64,000 bases of DNA from CAZNPL01 sp964574815 (GTDB lineage Bacteria; Planctomycetota; Phycisphaerae; UBA1845). Positions 9,747-18,377 of this stretch are shown piece by piece; position 1 is the first letter of the stretch, and every line of letters starts with the position of its first letter. Below the pieces are notes generated by a model. The model had not been told where the DNA came from, did not search any database, and worked only from the letters and a program-made list of their open reading frames with translations. Position numbers and translations under genes: made by a program. The DNA lies in assembly GCA_964574815.1 (NCBI GenBank), contig CAZNPL010000021.1, positions 1-64,000 of the forward strand. The letters are read 5' to 3'.

Positions 9747-11066
9747 TTACCATCTTGGGGCGCAGCGCCAGGCGGAATCGGGCAGGAAGGGGTCTTCGTA
9801 GTGGAGGCGCAGGATTTCGTGAGTGGTGGCCTTCAGCCTGATCCAGCGCAGGTACTCCTTGTAAAAGGGCAGCAGGACCGACCATGGGACCAGCGGCCAC
9901 TCGTCGCGGCGGCGCTCGCTGATGATCACGGCGGCCAGTGTGGTGGCGGCGGAAGCAACGGCGCACACTGTAAGGGCCACCAACATCACAAAGAGCAGGA
10001 CCCACGGCAGGTAGGCCAGCATCAGGATGATGTAGACCGGGTAGAACAGGGTGGCCAGCGTGCTGAAGAAGTACTGCATGGCCAGTTCGAAGACCAGGCC
10101 CAGGCGATAGCGGCGCGGGTCCATCAAGCCACCGTGCTTGTGGTAGAAGGTGCGCAGGGTGCCGCGGTCCCAGCGGTAACGCTGGCGGCCGATCGCTCGC
10201 CAGGTGCGTGGCGTTTCGGTCATGGCGATGGCTTTGGGCGCGAAGCGCACGAGCCAACCGGCTTTCTGGAGCTTGAGGCTGATGTCGGTGTCCTCGGCCA
10301 GTTCGCTGTCCCACTGGCCCACGGCGAGGACGGCCTCACGGCGGAAGGCACCGAGGGCGCCGCTGGCCTGGAGGGTGACGCCGCGCAGGTCGGTCCAGCG
10401 TTTTCCGAGTCCGATGCCCACGAGGTATTCGATGGCCTGCATGCGGGTGACAAAGCTGTCCCAGAGGTTTCGCACCTTGAGGTTGCCGGCGACGACGCCG
10501 ACGCGGGGATCGCAGAACGGTCCGATCATGTGGAGGATGAGATTGCGGTCGAAGGTGGTGTCGGCATCGACGGAGATGATGAACTCGCCGCGGGAGACGC
10601 GGACGCCGAGGTTGGTGGCGTGCGGGCGGCCGCCGCGGCCGCTGGAGGCGTTATTGCGGAGCAGGCGGATCTGGCCCCGGCGTGCGAACTGGTCGGCGAT
10701 CTCGTACATCCTGTCGGTGCTGTTGTCGTCGACGACGATGATTTCGAGGTTGGGGTATTCCTGTTCGAGCAAAGAGCGGATGCAGTTGGCGATGCATTCC
10801 TCTTCGTTTCTGCCGGCGATGATGACCGAGACCTTTGGGTAGCGGCCGAGGAAGTGTCGATGGCGGGCTTCGGCGACGGCCTCGCGACGGCGGGTGAACG
10901 GATGAAGGATGGCCACGAGGATCGGCGGGACGTAATAGTAAAGGACATCGCCGAAAAGAAGCAGCGGCATGGTCGCGAGGACCCAATGCCAGAGGCCACG
11001 GCGGGAGATTTCGGCGACCGCCTGCGACCAGAATTCATCAGCGTTAATGAGCAGGTGGTCCAGCAT
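9747..11066 (-). CDS. Processive family-2 glycosyltransferase (exopolysaccharide synthase type)
   Basis: A 439-residue membrane glycosyltransferase. Hydrophobic segments occur at ~28-55 and ~325-385, flanking a cytoplasmic GT-A domain at ~78-310. The motifs of processive beta-glycosyltransferases are all visible: VVDD (111-114), DAD (167-169), the catalytic ED (258-259) and QRYRW (295-299, the QxxRW motif). It should polymerise and extrude a polysaccharide from a nucleotide sugar, like cellulose, alginate or poly-GlcNAc synthases; the sugar cannot be told. It starts 3 nt after the stop of the HlyD-like gene, so the two are probably translated together. No PilZ domain is present. Confidence 0.92.
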   Translation of the reverse strand: MLDHLLINADEFWSQAVAEISRRGLWHWVLATMPLLLFGDVLYYYVPPILVAILHPFTRRREAVAEARHRHFLGRYPKVSVIIAGRNEEECIANCIRSLLEQEYPNLEIIVVDDNSTDRMYEIADQFARRGQIRLLRNNASSGRGGRPHATNLGVRVSRGEFIISVDADTTFDRNLILHMIGPFCDPRVGVVAGNLKVRNLWDSFVTRMQAIEYLVGIGLGKRWTDLRGVTLQASGALGAFRREAVLAVGQWDSELAEDTDISLKLQKAGWLVRFAPKAIAMTETPRTWRAIGRQRYRWDRGTLRTFYHKHGGLMDPRRYRLGLVFELAMQYFFSTLATLFYPVYIILMLAYLPWVLLFVMLVALTVCAVASAATTLAAVIISERRRDEWPLVPWSVLLPFYKEYLRWIRLKATTHEILRLHYEDPFLPDSAWRCAPRW

Positions 11067-11069
11067 GGG

Positions 11070-12251
11070 TCACCGTCTCTTGCTGAGAACTTTGACGACC
11101 ATGTTGGGTGCGAGCAGGTGGCGTTGGGCGGGGTCGCATTCGATGCGTACTGCGACGGCGACTTGCTGCCTGTCTCCGAATTCGTCGTGCAACCAGGCCG
11201 GGATGCGCGTCCATCCTTGATAAACATCTGAGACTCTCCCGGCGACGGCGCCCTTTGCCCCCAGAGGGTTCATCCTGACGTGGGTCCCGATCTGGAAGTG
11301 CTCCCGGTCGGCGGGGCGGATATAGGCGACGGCATGGAGGCTTTGCGGATCGTACATATCGAGCAGGGGCGTTTCGTGTTTGCGGTGCGAGCCGGGCTTC
11401 ACGTAGATACGGTCGATGCGGCCTTCGAAGGGTGCCGCGACGGTTCGCGTTCCGGACTCATAGTCGAACTGTTCGAGGCGTCGCTCGGCCTCCCGGACGC
11501 TTTTCTCGATCAGGGCGAGTTCCATCCGGCGTAGTTCGTCCCCGCCGACGTTTATGGGAACGAGTTCCTGGTGCCTCTTCAGTCTTTCGCGCAGACCGGT
11601 CAGGTTCGCGGCGGCGCGGTCCAGCTCCGCCTTCGCTGTGATCATCTCCGTTTTGGCGTGATCGAGCTCGCGGGTACTGCCGCGCCCGGTGGCCTGCAAT
11701 TCGGCATAGATGGCGTGGTCACGTTGTGCGAGGTCGTACCTGGCGCGGGCGGCAGTGAGCGCGGCGTCGGCGGCCTGCACCTCGGCCTTGAGGCGATCGC
11801 GCTCGTCGAGTCGTGTGTCCGGGCGGAGGTCCTCGAGCTCGGCACCGTGTTCGACCAGTTGGAGGCGCAGGCGGGCACGGTCCAACTGAGCTTCGAAGAC
11901 GCTGCGTTCGGCGTGGACGTTCGTGGCGGCCAGTTTGGCCAGAGGCCGGCCTTTCTCGCACCGCTGGCCGGGTGCGACGAATACGTCCTCGACCGTGACT
12001 TCGGCGGGTGCGGTAATCGTGAGCACGTCGCCTTGGATGACGGCCACGGCGACGACGCTTGAATGGAAGAGCCAGAGGACGGCGCCGATTGCCAGCAGCA
12101 GCAGGGCGAGCACAACCCATCGGATGGCCTTTCGGGCGTGCCCGGGCCTGTGCTCCTGGCGGAGCGGCTGGGGAGCGCGCCCGGGGCCGTCAAGGCGGCG
12201 CAGGCTCCTTACGCCTCGTCGTGTTGGAAGTCCAACTGTTGCTGAAACCAT
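11070..12251 (-). CDS. HlyD-like membrane-anchored periplasmic adaptor of the polysaccharide operon
   Basis: A 393-residue membrane fusion protein. One transmembrane helix lies at ~44-62, followed by a split biotinyl-lipoyl-like half (TITAPAEVTVEDVFVAPGQ), a long Ala/Arg/Glu-rich coiled coil (~110-245), the second half and a beta-barrel (FEGRIDRIYVKPGS). It probably works as the periplasmic partner of the adjacent glycosyltransferase, as Alg44 does with Alg8, but without a PilZ domain. Its start overlaps the 3' end of the upstream regulator gene by 43 bp. M1 is the only ATG before the membrane helix, though a non-ATG start inside the first 40 residues is possible. Confidence 0.85.
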   Translation of the reverse strand: MVSATVGLPTRRGVRSLRRLDGPGRAPQPLRQEHRPGHARKAIRWVVLALLLLAIGAVLWLFHSSVVAVAVIQGDVLTITAPAEVTVEDVFVAPGQRCEKGRPLAKLAATNVHAERSVFEAQLDRARLRLQLVEHGAELEDLRPDTRLDERDRLKAEVQAADAALTAARARYDLAQRDHAIYAELQATGRGSTRELDHAKTEMITAKAELDRAAANLTGLRERLKRHQELVPINVGGDELRRMELALIEKSVREAERRLEQFDYESGTRTVAAPFEGRIDRIYVKPGSHRKHETPLLDMYDPQSLHAVAYIRPADREHFQIGTHVRMNPLGAKGAVAGRVSDVYQGWTRIPAWLHDEFGDRQQVAVAVRIECDPAQRHLLAPNMVVKVLSKRR

Positions 12252-13675
12252 TGCAGCGGTTCATCCGAAGGATCCGGCTCACGCGTCCAACTGCGCAGGA
12301 GCCACAGGCGGCGGGGCGGCTCTTTACCAAGGGCGGCGAATTCGAAACCGTCGATGCCGGGCTGCAGGCGCGCCTTGGCTTTCACGCCCTGAGACTCATC
12401 GGTTTCCGGAAGCAGGATGGCGATGGTCGTGGGGTCGGACATGGCGGCCACGTCCAGCGCCCGCACGTGGTCAACGATCAGCTTGGCGAACGCCTGAAGC
12501 GTCTGGGAGTCGGTCTCTCGAAAGAGCGCGTAAGGGAGTCCGCCGGATTCGAATCGACACATCAGGATGGACATGGGCCGGCCGTAGCGGCGCAGCCGGA
12601 AGGTCTCGCGTTCCACCTCGAGTTCGAAGAACTCGCGACTGGCGAGCGCGTAGCGGCTGGTGCGTATCATCTCGCGAAGCTTCAGGCCGCGCAGCTCGCC
12701 GCGCTCGACGGCCTCCTGCCCCCGTGCGGTCAGGTCATACTCGAAGATGGGCCAGGCGAGGACGTCGCTGCCGGTTCCCTCCCAGCGGCAGTCGAGGCAC
12801 TGGGCGGTGATGGTCGGTTCTTCGAAGATCTGGGCGCAGGCGCGGCAAACGTAGGTCTGGTTGGGGCGTTCGTAGTCGAGGCCGATATGGGTAAGGCGCT
12901 GCTTGCATTTAGGGCAGCGAAGCTCGGATCCATTCCGGTACTCGCTGTCAAGCCCGACGTACGAGCAGGCGAAGTGGTGGATCAACCCCTCCACCTCCAC
13001 GTCCAGGCTCGCGCAGGCCGGGCACGTCTCTCGGAAGTTAATGGTCCAGCGGCGGCAGTTTGGGCAGACGTGGACGCGATTGAACAGCGTCCGTTGGATC
13101 ACGCCGAAGTCGGCCATGTCTTCGAGAACGCGGACGGCGTCGCTCGAGTTGATTCCGAAGCGTTCTTCCAGACGCGGGTAGGCATGGCCGAGTGTGACGG
13201 CAGGGCAGGGCACGGGGCGCAACACACCGGGTCCTTCCTCGACGGTCCACTGAAGCACCTGGATCTTGAATTCTTCGGACCAGGGGCGTGTGGCCGGAGC
13301 GGATGCCGCCGTTTCTGGATGTTGGGGTGCCTCCTGCGCGTCAGTGTCGCCGGCGTCAGAGAACAAGGTGCTCAGGGAGCGTAGGGGAGTTCGCGACTCG
13401 GCGAGTGTTTCAAGATGCCGTTCGAGCGCGCGTAACTCCTCGGACGAGAGCTCCGCCCCGGTGAGCACGAGGCCATAGTGAACCTGCGGGGCGCGTCGGG
13501 CATCTTCGATCGAGGCGAAGGCGTGGGGTTTGTACCCCAGGGCGAGCAGGCCGCGCCGGACCTGTTCACGGCAATGTTCATTCGGCTCCACGATGAGCAC
13601 GTGGGGGGATACCTGATCGCCTTGGGGCAGGGGCGGCGGTGGTGAATCGTGAAGTTCGCGACCGGTGGTCGTCAT
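12209..13675 (-). CDS. TackOD1 zinc-ribbon regulator with degenerate receiver and degenerate GGDEF domains
   Basis: A 488-residue soluble protein with three parts. Residues ~24-100 resemble a response-regulator receiver (HVLIVEPNEHC), but the strand that should carry the phospho-acceptor Asp reads YGLVLTGAEL, so it is absent. Residues ~200-300 hold five CxxC pairs (204/207, 218/221, 254/257, 277/280, 293/296) with the phrase LTHIGLDYERP, matching the TackOD1 output domain. Residues ~338-460 follow a diguanylate cyclase fold (LRRYGRPMSILMCRFE, IAILLPETD), but the GGDEF position reads SDPTT (413-417), so no cyclase activity is expected. First gene of an operon with the HlyD-like and glycosyltransferase genes, it is probably a non-catalytic regulator or scaffold. 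Confidence 0.85.
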   Translation of the reverse strand: MTTTGRELHDSPPPPLPQGDQVSPHVLIVEPNEHCREQVRRGLLALGYKPHAFASIEDARRAPQVHYGLVLTGAELSSEELRALERHLETLAESRTPLRSLSTLFSDAGDTDAQEAPQHPETAASAPATRPWSEEFKIQVLQWTVEEGPGVLRPVPCPAVTLGHAYPRLEERFGINSSDAVRVLEDMADFGVIQRTLFNRVHVCPNCRRWTINFRETCPACASLDVEVEGLIHHFACSYVGLDSEYRNGSELRCPKCKQRLTHIGLDYERPNQTYVCRACAQIFEEPTITAQCLDCRWEGTGSDVLAWPIFEYDLTARGQEAVERGELRGLKLREMIRTSRYALASREFFELEVERETFRLRRYGRPMSILMCRFESGGLPYALFRETDSQTLQAFAKLIVDHVRALDVAAMSDPTTIAILLPETDESQGVKAKARLQPGIDGFEFAALGKEPPRRLWLLRSWTREPDPSDEPLQWFQQQLDFQHDEA

Positions 13676-14321
13676 GCCTCGATCTCGAGTCGGCGGTTCG
13701 GCATGTCACTCGCGTCCTGGGACTTATCGGGCGGGGCCGGTTCCGGGTCGTCTGTCCGGTGGATGACGGCGCTCCTGCTCTCGCATGTTCCGGGTCGGCC
13801 CGACGGACGGTTGGTACGCGGCGCAGCCTCGGCGCACAGGCCAACGAGCCGACGCGGGCGTGCCGATCGACCTCCATCGATTTCTTCGGCCGTGCGCTCG
13901 CCGGCGTTTATCTACATTGGTCCGAGATTCGGGCGTAAGCGGGCACGTGGGCTTTATGGGGCGGTCCTGGCGGCCTGGCTGTCTGGAGCGCGTGGGTGGG
14001 ACCGATACAGGAAAAGATCGCCGCGTGCGGTGGCGATGGGGCGGCGGGCGAGCCACTTGACGTTTCGCTGGGATACGGGGCACCCGATCCCCCGTAATCC
14101 GACGGCACGTCAACTTCCGCGATGTCCGGAAGGCCTGCCTGGTTTGACCTTTCGGTCGCTGCCCTCTACGTTCCTTAAGTGACGGTGGGCCGGTGTCTCC
14201 AGGAGAAGCTCTATCCGATCGTGGCCTTGGGAAGCTGGCTGTCCCCTCGGACGCCAGCAGCCAACGGCACTGTATTTGGATGGGCCCTGCTTTAAGTCTT
14301 CGTTTGAAGGGGCGAAATATC
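13676..14321. other. 646-bp divergent intergenic region
   Basis: It lies between the leftward polysaccharide operon and the rightward S9 peptidase gene and should hold both promoters. The long ORFs here are Arg/Pro/Ser-rich on both strands and look like GC-driven noise. I see no clear promoter box, hairpin or RNA gene. Confidence 0.5.
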
Positions 14322-16433
14322 ATGTTGACCAAGCTGAGCGCGCGGCGAGTTGCTGCGCTCGTCGTGACCGTTATCTCCTTTGGCCCGGCCGGTGTTCGTG
14401 GCGAGGAGCTGTGGTCCGAACATCACGTCGCACGCATTCGCAACGTGACCGAGGCCCGGATTTCGCCGGACGGCACGCAGATCGCCTACGTGCTGTCGGT
14501 ACCCAGGACGCCCGGCGAGGACGACAACGGGCCCGCGTGGCGGGAGTTGCACGTTGTCAACACGCGCGGGCGGTCGCGGCCCTTCATCACGGGTGAGGAA
14601 AGCGTCAGCGACGTGCGGTGGACGCCGGACGGGCGGGCGATTTCGTTCCTCGCCAAGCGCGGCGAAGACGAGCACAAATGCATTTACCGGATTGCCGTGG
14701 ACGGGGGGGAAGCGCGGAAGATCGTCGAGCACGGCACGAGCATCACGGACCACTCGTGGAGCCCGGACGGATCCGAGGTCGCCTTTCTGGCCAAGCCCGA
14801 GAAAGACGAGGAAATCCGCAAGCTCGAGAAGAAGGGTTTTGACGCGGAGGTCTACGAAGAGGATTGGCGGCCTGTCCGGGTGTGGATCGCCAAGGCCGAC
14901 GATGAATCCGCCGAGCCTCGCGCGCTCGAGCTGGAAGGTTCCGTCTCGGGGCTGGCGTGGAGTCCCGATGGCGCGCATCTCGCGGTCGGTCTGGCGCCGA
15001 CTTCCCTGATCGATGACCGTTACATGAATCGCAAGCTGACCATCGTTGCGGCCGCGACGGTAAGCGTGGTCGGTCGCGTGAACAACCCCGGAAAACTCGG
15101 CCGATTCGTCTGGTCGCCTGATGGCAGACACCTGGCTGTTACGGCCGCCCTGGATCGTCATGACCCGGGCCGGGGGTCGCTGGCCGTGGTCGGACGCGAC
15201 GGCGGCGATTTAAGGTACCTCATGCCGGACTACCCCGGCCACGCGGATTCGATCGGCTGGCGCGACCCCGAGACCATCATGTACGTGGGTCATCAGCGTT
15301 GTGACGCGTTGTTCGAGCGTATCAGCATCGATGGGGAGACGCACCGGACTGTTGTTGACGCGGGCGGGCCGATCCTTCGCCGGCTGTCGCTGTCGGCAGA
15401 CGGGCAGGCCGCGGCGTTTATCGCATCGACGCCGACGCACGCGGCGGAAGTGTACTATATGGCACATGAGGACGACGCGCCGCGGCGGCTGACGGACAGC
15501 AATCCGTGGTTCTCCGGGATGCGGTTTGCCGAGCAGGAGGTAGTGACCTACGAAGCGGAAGACGGCCTGGAGCTGGACGGTGTTCTGATTCGGCCGCTGG
15601 ATGAAAAGCCGCGGAAGCGCTATCCGCTTATACTGACCGTACACGGCGGGCCGGAATCGCATCGATCCAACGGGTGGGTGACGCGGTACTCCGGCGCCGG
15701 GCAGGTCGGCGCGGCGGAGGGCTTCGCCGTGCTCTATCCGAACTACCGGGGAAGCACCGGACGGGGTGTGGCTTTCTCGAAGCTGGGTCAGGCCGATTAC
15801 GGCGGGGCGGAGTTCGACGATCTGGTCGATGCGGTGAGGCATCTCGTGGACATGGGGCTGGTCGATGAGGATCGCGTGGGCATCACCGGCGGCTCTTACG
15901 GCGGCTTCGCGGCGGCCTGGGGCGCGACGGCGTTGACCGAGCACTTCGCGGCGGCGGTGATGTTCGTCGGCATCAGCGATCAGATTTCCAAGGCCGGCAC
16001 GACCGACATCCCGCAGGAGATGTACCTGGTGCACTCACGTCGCTGGCCCTGGGATCATTGGGACTGGTTCCGCGAGCGCAGTCCGATCTACCACGCGGCC
16101 AAGGCGCGCACGCCGATCCTGATTCTGCACGGCGCAAAGGACAAACGCGTGGACCCCGGCCAGTCGCTCCAACTCTACCGCTATCTGAAGCTGATGGGCA
16201 ACGCGCCGGTGCGCCTGGTGCTTTATCCCGGTGAAGGGCACGGCAACCGCAAAGCCGCCGCCCGGCTCGACTACAACCTGCGCCTGATGCGCTGGATGAA
16301 TCATTACCTGAAAGGCCCCAAAGGCGATCCGCCGCCGTATCGCATCGACTACGGGCTGAACGGCCTCGACGGTGAGGGTTTCGCGGCGGAGGGTGCTGAC
16401 GTAGAGTCGACCGGCGCCGCCAGCGGGCAGTAG
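14322..16433 (+). CDS. Secreted S9-family prolyl oligopeptidase-type peptidase
   Basis: A 703-residue exported serine peptidase. Residues 1-27 form a signal peptide ending near GVRG. Then come beta-propeller repeats with the TolB-like phrase SPDGTQIAYV (repeated as SPDGSEVAFL, SPDGAHLAVG, SPDGRHLAVT). The C-terminal alpha/beta hydrolase domain has the nucleophile elbow GGSYGG, the acid in GAKDKRVDP and the His in GEGHGN, so the triad is intact. ATG 14322 is chosen because GAAGGGG lies ~9 nt upstream and it yields the signal peptide; the upstream ORF start at 14193 would bury it. It should degrade peptides in the periplasm. It stands alone. Confidence 0.92.
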   Translation: MLTKLSARRVAALVVTVISFGPAGVRGEELWSEHHVARIRNVTEARISPDGTQIAYVLSVPRTPGEDDNGPAWRELHVVNTRGRSRPFITGEESVSDVRWTPDGRAISFLAKRGEDEHKCIYRIAVDGGEARKIVEHGTSITDHSWSPDGSEVAFLAKPEKDEEIRKLEKKGFDAEVYEEDWRPVRVWIAKADDESAEPRALELEGSVSGLAWSPDGAHLAVGLAPTSLIDDRYMNRKLTIVAAATVSVVGRVNNPGKLGRFVWSPDGRHLAVTAALDRHDPGRGSLAVVGRDGGDLRYLMPDYPGHADSIGWRDPETIMYVGHQRCDALFERISIDGETHRTVVDAGGPILRRLSLSADGQAAAFIASTPTHAAEVYYMAHEDDAPRRLTDSNPWFSGMRFAEQEVVTYEAEDGLELDGVLIRPLDEKPRKRYPLILTVHGGPESHRSNGWVTRYSGAGQVGAAEGFAVLYPNYRGSTGRGVAFSKLGQADYGGAEFDDLVDAVRHLVDMGLVDEDRVGITGGSYGGFAAAWGATALTEHFAAAVMFVGISDQISKAGTTDIPQEMYLVHSRRWPWDHWDWFRERSPIYHAAKARTPILILHGAKDKRVDPGQSLQLYRYLKLMGNAPVRLVLYPGEGHGNRKAAARLDYNLRLMRWMNHYLKGPKGDPPPYRIDYGLNGLDGEGFAAEGADVESTGAASGQ

Positions 16434-16542
16434 CACGAATTCGCTTATCCGCACGATCTGTCAACGTCAACGGCGTCTACCAGTTTCGGCGAGAACATCA
16501 GCTCGAGTTCCCCCCGCGTCGTGCTGGGATCGGGACTCACAA

Positions 16543-16749
16543 ATGAACACCATGATCAAGAGGATGGAGGACACGGGACGGCCGCTCACGGAGCGCGATC
16601 TTGCTGACCTGGAATCCGAGTTGGGCTTCAAGCTGCCGCAGGCTTACAGGGCCTTTCTGATGAAATACAACGGTGGAAGACCGGAGCCAGAGGCCTTTCC
16701 GATTGAGGGCATGCCGAACAACCCCGAAGGGGCAGCCCTTCCAAGGTGA
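16543..16749 (+). pseudogene. SUKH/SMI1-KNR4-like gene truncated by the insertion sequence
   Basis: The 68 codons encode the N-terminal half of a SUKH (SMI1/KNR4) domain: LTERDLADLESELGFKLP, then YRAFLMKYNGGRPEP, the hallmark of the fold. The usual length is ~130-150 residues. The reading frame runs into the left inverted repeat of the IS at 16729 and its last residues and stop codon come from IS sequence. The rest of the gene is not found to the right of the IS, so the insertion was accompanied by loss, or the remainder has decayed. SUKH proteins often act as immunity proteins of contact-dependent toxins; no toxin gene is visible nearby. Confidence 0.7.
16729..16748. repeat. IS left terminal inverted repeat
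   Basis: Twenty bases identical to the reverse complement of 18216-18235. It overlaps the last codons of the truncated SUKH gene. Confidence 0.88.
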
Positions 16750-16833
16750 TGTTTTGCTAAAGCGACGGGCCGTGTTATCCTGAAGCCTAGCTTGAGGATA
16801 TGGAGATCTTCTGTTGATGGTGAGGAGACAAGG

Positions 16834-18205
16834 ATGTCACTCACATTCGGGAAAGTGTTCAAGCCGTTTATCGAGGAACGGCCCATCTGCGTGATGGCTC
16901 GTGGAGCATTGGAGACCCTGTTCGATCCAGATCGGATCGACGGATTGTTCGATCGTTCCGCTGACGTCCAGTATACGCGCGACTTGATGTTTTCCTCGGT
17001 GGTCGATCTGATGGCCCAAGTCGTGCTGGGCGTTAGGCCCAGCGTCCACGCCGCCTACCAGGCTCAGGCGGGGAAAAAACGGCGTCTCGGATCAGGCGGT
17101 GTACGACAAGCTGAATCGCGTGGAGCTCGGGGTGTCAGCGGAGTTGGTTCGCGATTCGGCTCGGCAGGCCGCTCCGGTCATCCGCGCCCTGCGGGCCACC
17201 TTGCCCCCCTTCCTGAAAGGCTACCGGACACGAATCCTGGATGGCAATCATCCGTCCGCCAGTGAGCATCGCCTTAGAGAGTTGCGCGGAACGTGGGCGG
17301 CGCCGCTGCCTGGAAAAACCTTGGTGGTGTTGGATCCGGAGTTGATGCTGGCTGAGGACGTTTTTCTGTGCGAAGACGGGCACGCCCAAGAACGCTCGTT
17401 GCTCGATCAGGTTCTCACCAGCGTCCAGCCCTCCGACCTGTGGATAGCCGACCGGAACTTTTGCACGATCGACTTTATGGGCGGCATTGCCGCACGGGGC
17501 GGCAGTCTCCTCATTCGGCAGCACGGCACGCTGAAGGGTGAACGGATCGGCAAACGCCAGTCCAAGGGCAAGGTGAAAACGGGAAACGTCTACGAGCAAG
17601 GGCTTGGCATCACCGGCTCCGGGGGCAAGACGCTCACGCTACGTCGCATCACGGTCAAGCTGAACGCACCCACCCGCGATGGCGACCGCGAGATCCATCT
17701 GTTGACCAACCTTCCTGCCTCAAAGGCCAGCGCCCGGATGGTGGCCGAACTGTATGGCAAGCGCCGGACCATTGAAACGATGTTCCAAGTGCTGGCCGAG
17801 ACATTGACCTGTGAAGTCAACACCTTGGGCGACCCGAGAGCGGATTTGTTTGGCTTCTGCCTGGCCTTAGTGGCCTACCATGCGGTTTCGGTGATCAAAG
17901 CAGCCTTGCGTGCGGTTCACGGACGGGAAAAGGTGGAGCAGGAAGTATCGGGCTACTACCTGGCGCTGGAACCGGGCCAGACGTATGAAGGCATGATGAT
18001 TGCCATTCCGGCTTCGAATTGGAGGATCTTCCGCGCGCTGAAGCCGGCGGGAATGGCGTACGTTCTACGAAGCCTGGCAGCCAATGCCAACTTGCGGCGA
18101 TACCGAAAACACCCGCGAGGCCCGAAGAAGCCGCCACCGAAGAAATCCAAGTGCAAGAACGGCGGACACGTCTCCACTGCGAAACTCATCGCTATGCGAA
18201 ACTGA
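16834..18205 (+). pseudogene. IS4-like DDE transposase, split at an A6 run
   Basis: The first frame (from ATG 16834) gives MSLTFGKVFKPFIEERPICV and runs through the N-terminal domain. The second frame resumes as NGVSDQAVYDKLNRVELG and continues to 18205 with the DDE core: DGNH, IADRNFCT and the YGKRRTIE signature. The frames join at GGGAAAAAAC (17071-17080); five A residues instead of six would make one continuous protein of about 456 residues. Either a single A was gained and the gene is dead, or translation or transcription slips here. In the YREK signature the final Lys appears to be Ala. Confidence is high for the family, lower for the cause of the split. Confidence 0.85.
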
Positions 18206-18215
18206 CATGTATTCC

Positions 18216-18235
18216 CACCTTGGAAGGGCTGCCCC
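18216..18235. repeat. IS right terminal inverted repeat
   Basis: Inverse copy of the left end at 16729-16748, starting 11 nt after the transposase stop. Confidence 0.88.
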
Positions 18236-18377
18236 GGAGGGGCTACGTGAGCGCGTGATGCGTCGGGTCTCGTTTGAGGTGCCGCCGGACGGTCTCGGGG
18301 GAGACCGGTCCATGGCCGCGCTGCCGGGATAATCCCCTGCGCCCTTACGGATGGGGCCGGCGCGCGATGCTTTACTT

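Larger units (their letters stand above)
16729..18235 (+). mobile_element. IS4-type insertion sequence with 20-bp perfect inverted repeats
   Basis: The left end GGGGCAGCCCTTCCAAGGTG (16729-16748) is repeated exactly in inverse at 18216-18235. CCCC/GGGG blocks three bases further out on each side may extend the repeat to 16722-18242. The 1.5-kb interval holds one transposase, split by a frameshift. I find no obvious target-site duplication. A possible promoter, TTGCTA-16-TATCCT, lies at 16754-16781 just inside the left end. Confidence 0.88.

Noticed and set aside
9597..11231. A 544-codon open frame on the + strand opposite the glycosyltransferase.
   Set aside because: It is a GC-driven antisense shadow; the other strand has all GT2 motifs.
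13649..14332. ORFs of 177 and 202 codons on opposite strands upstream of the S9 peptidase.
   Set aside because: Arg/Ser/Pro-rich, mutually overlapping and without SD.
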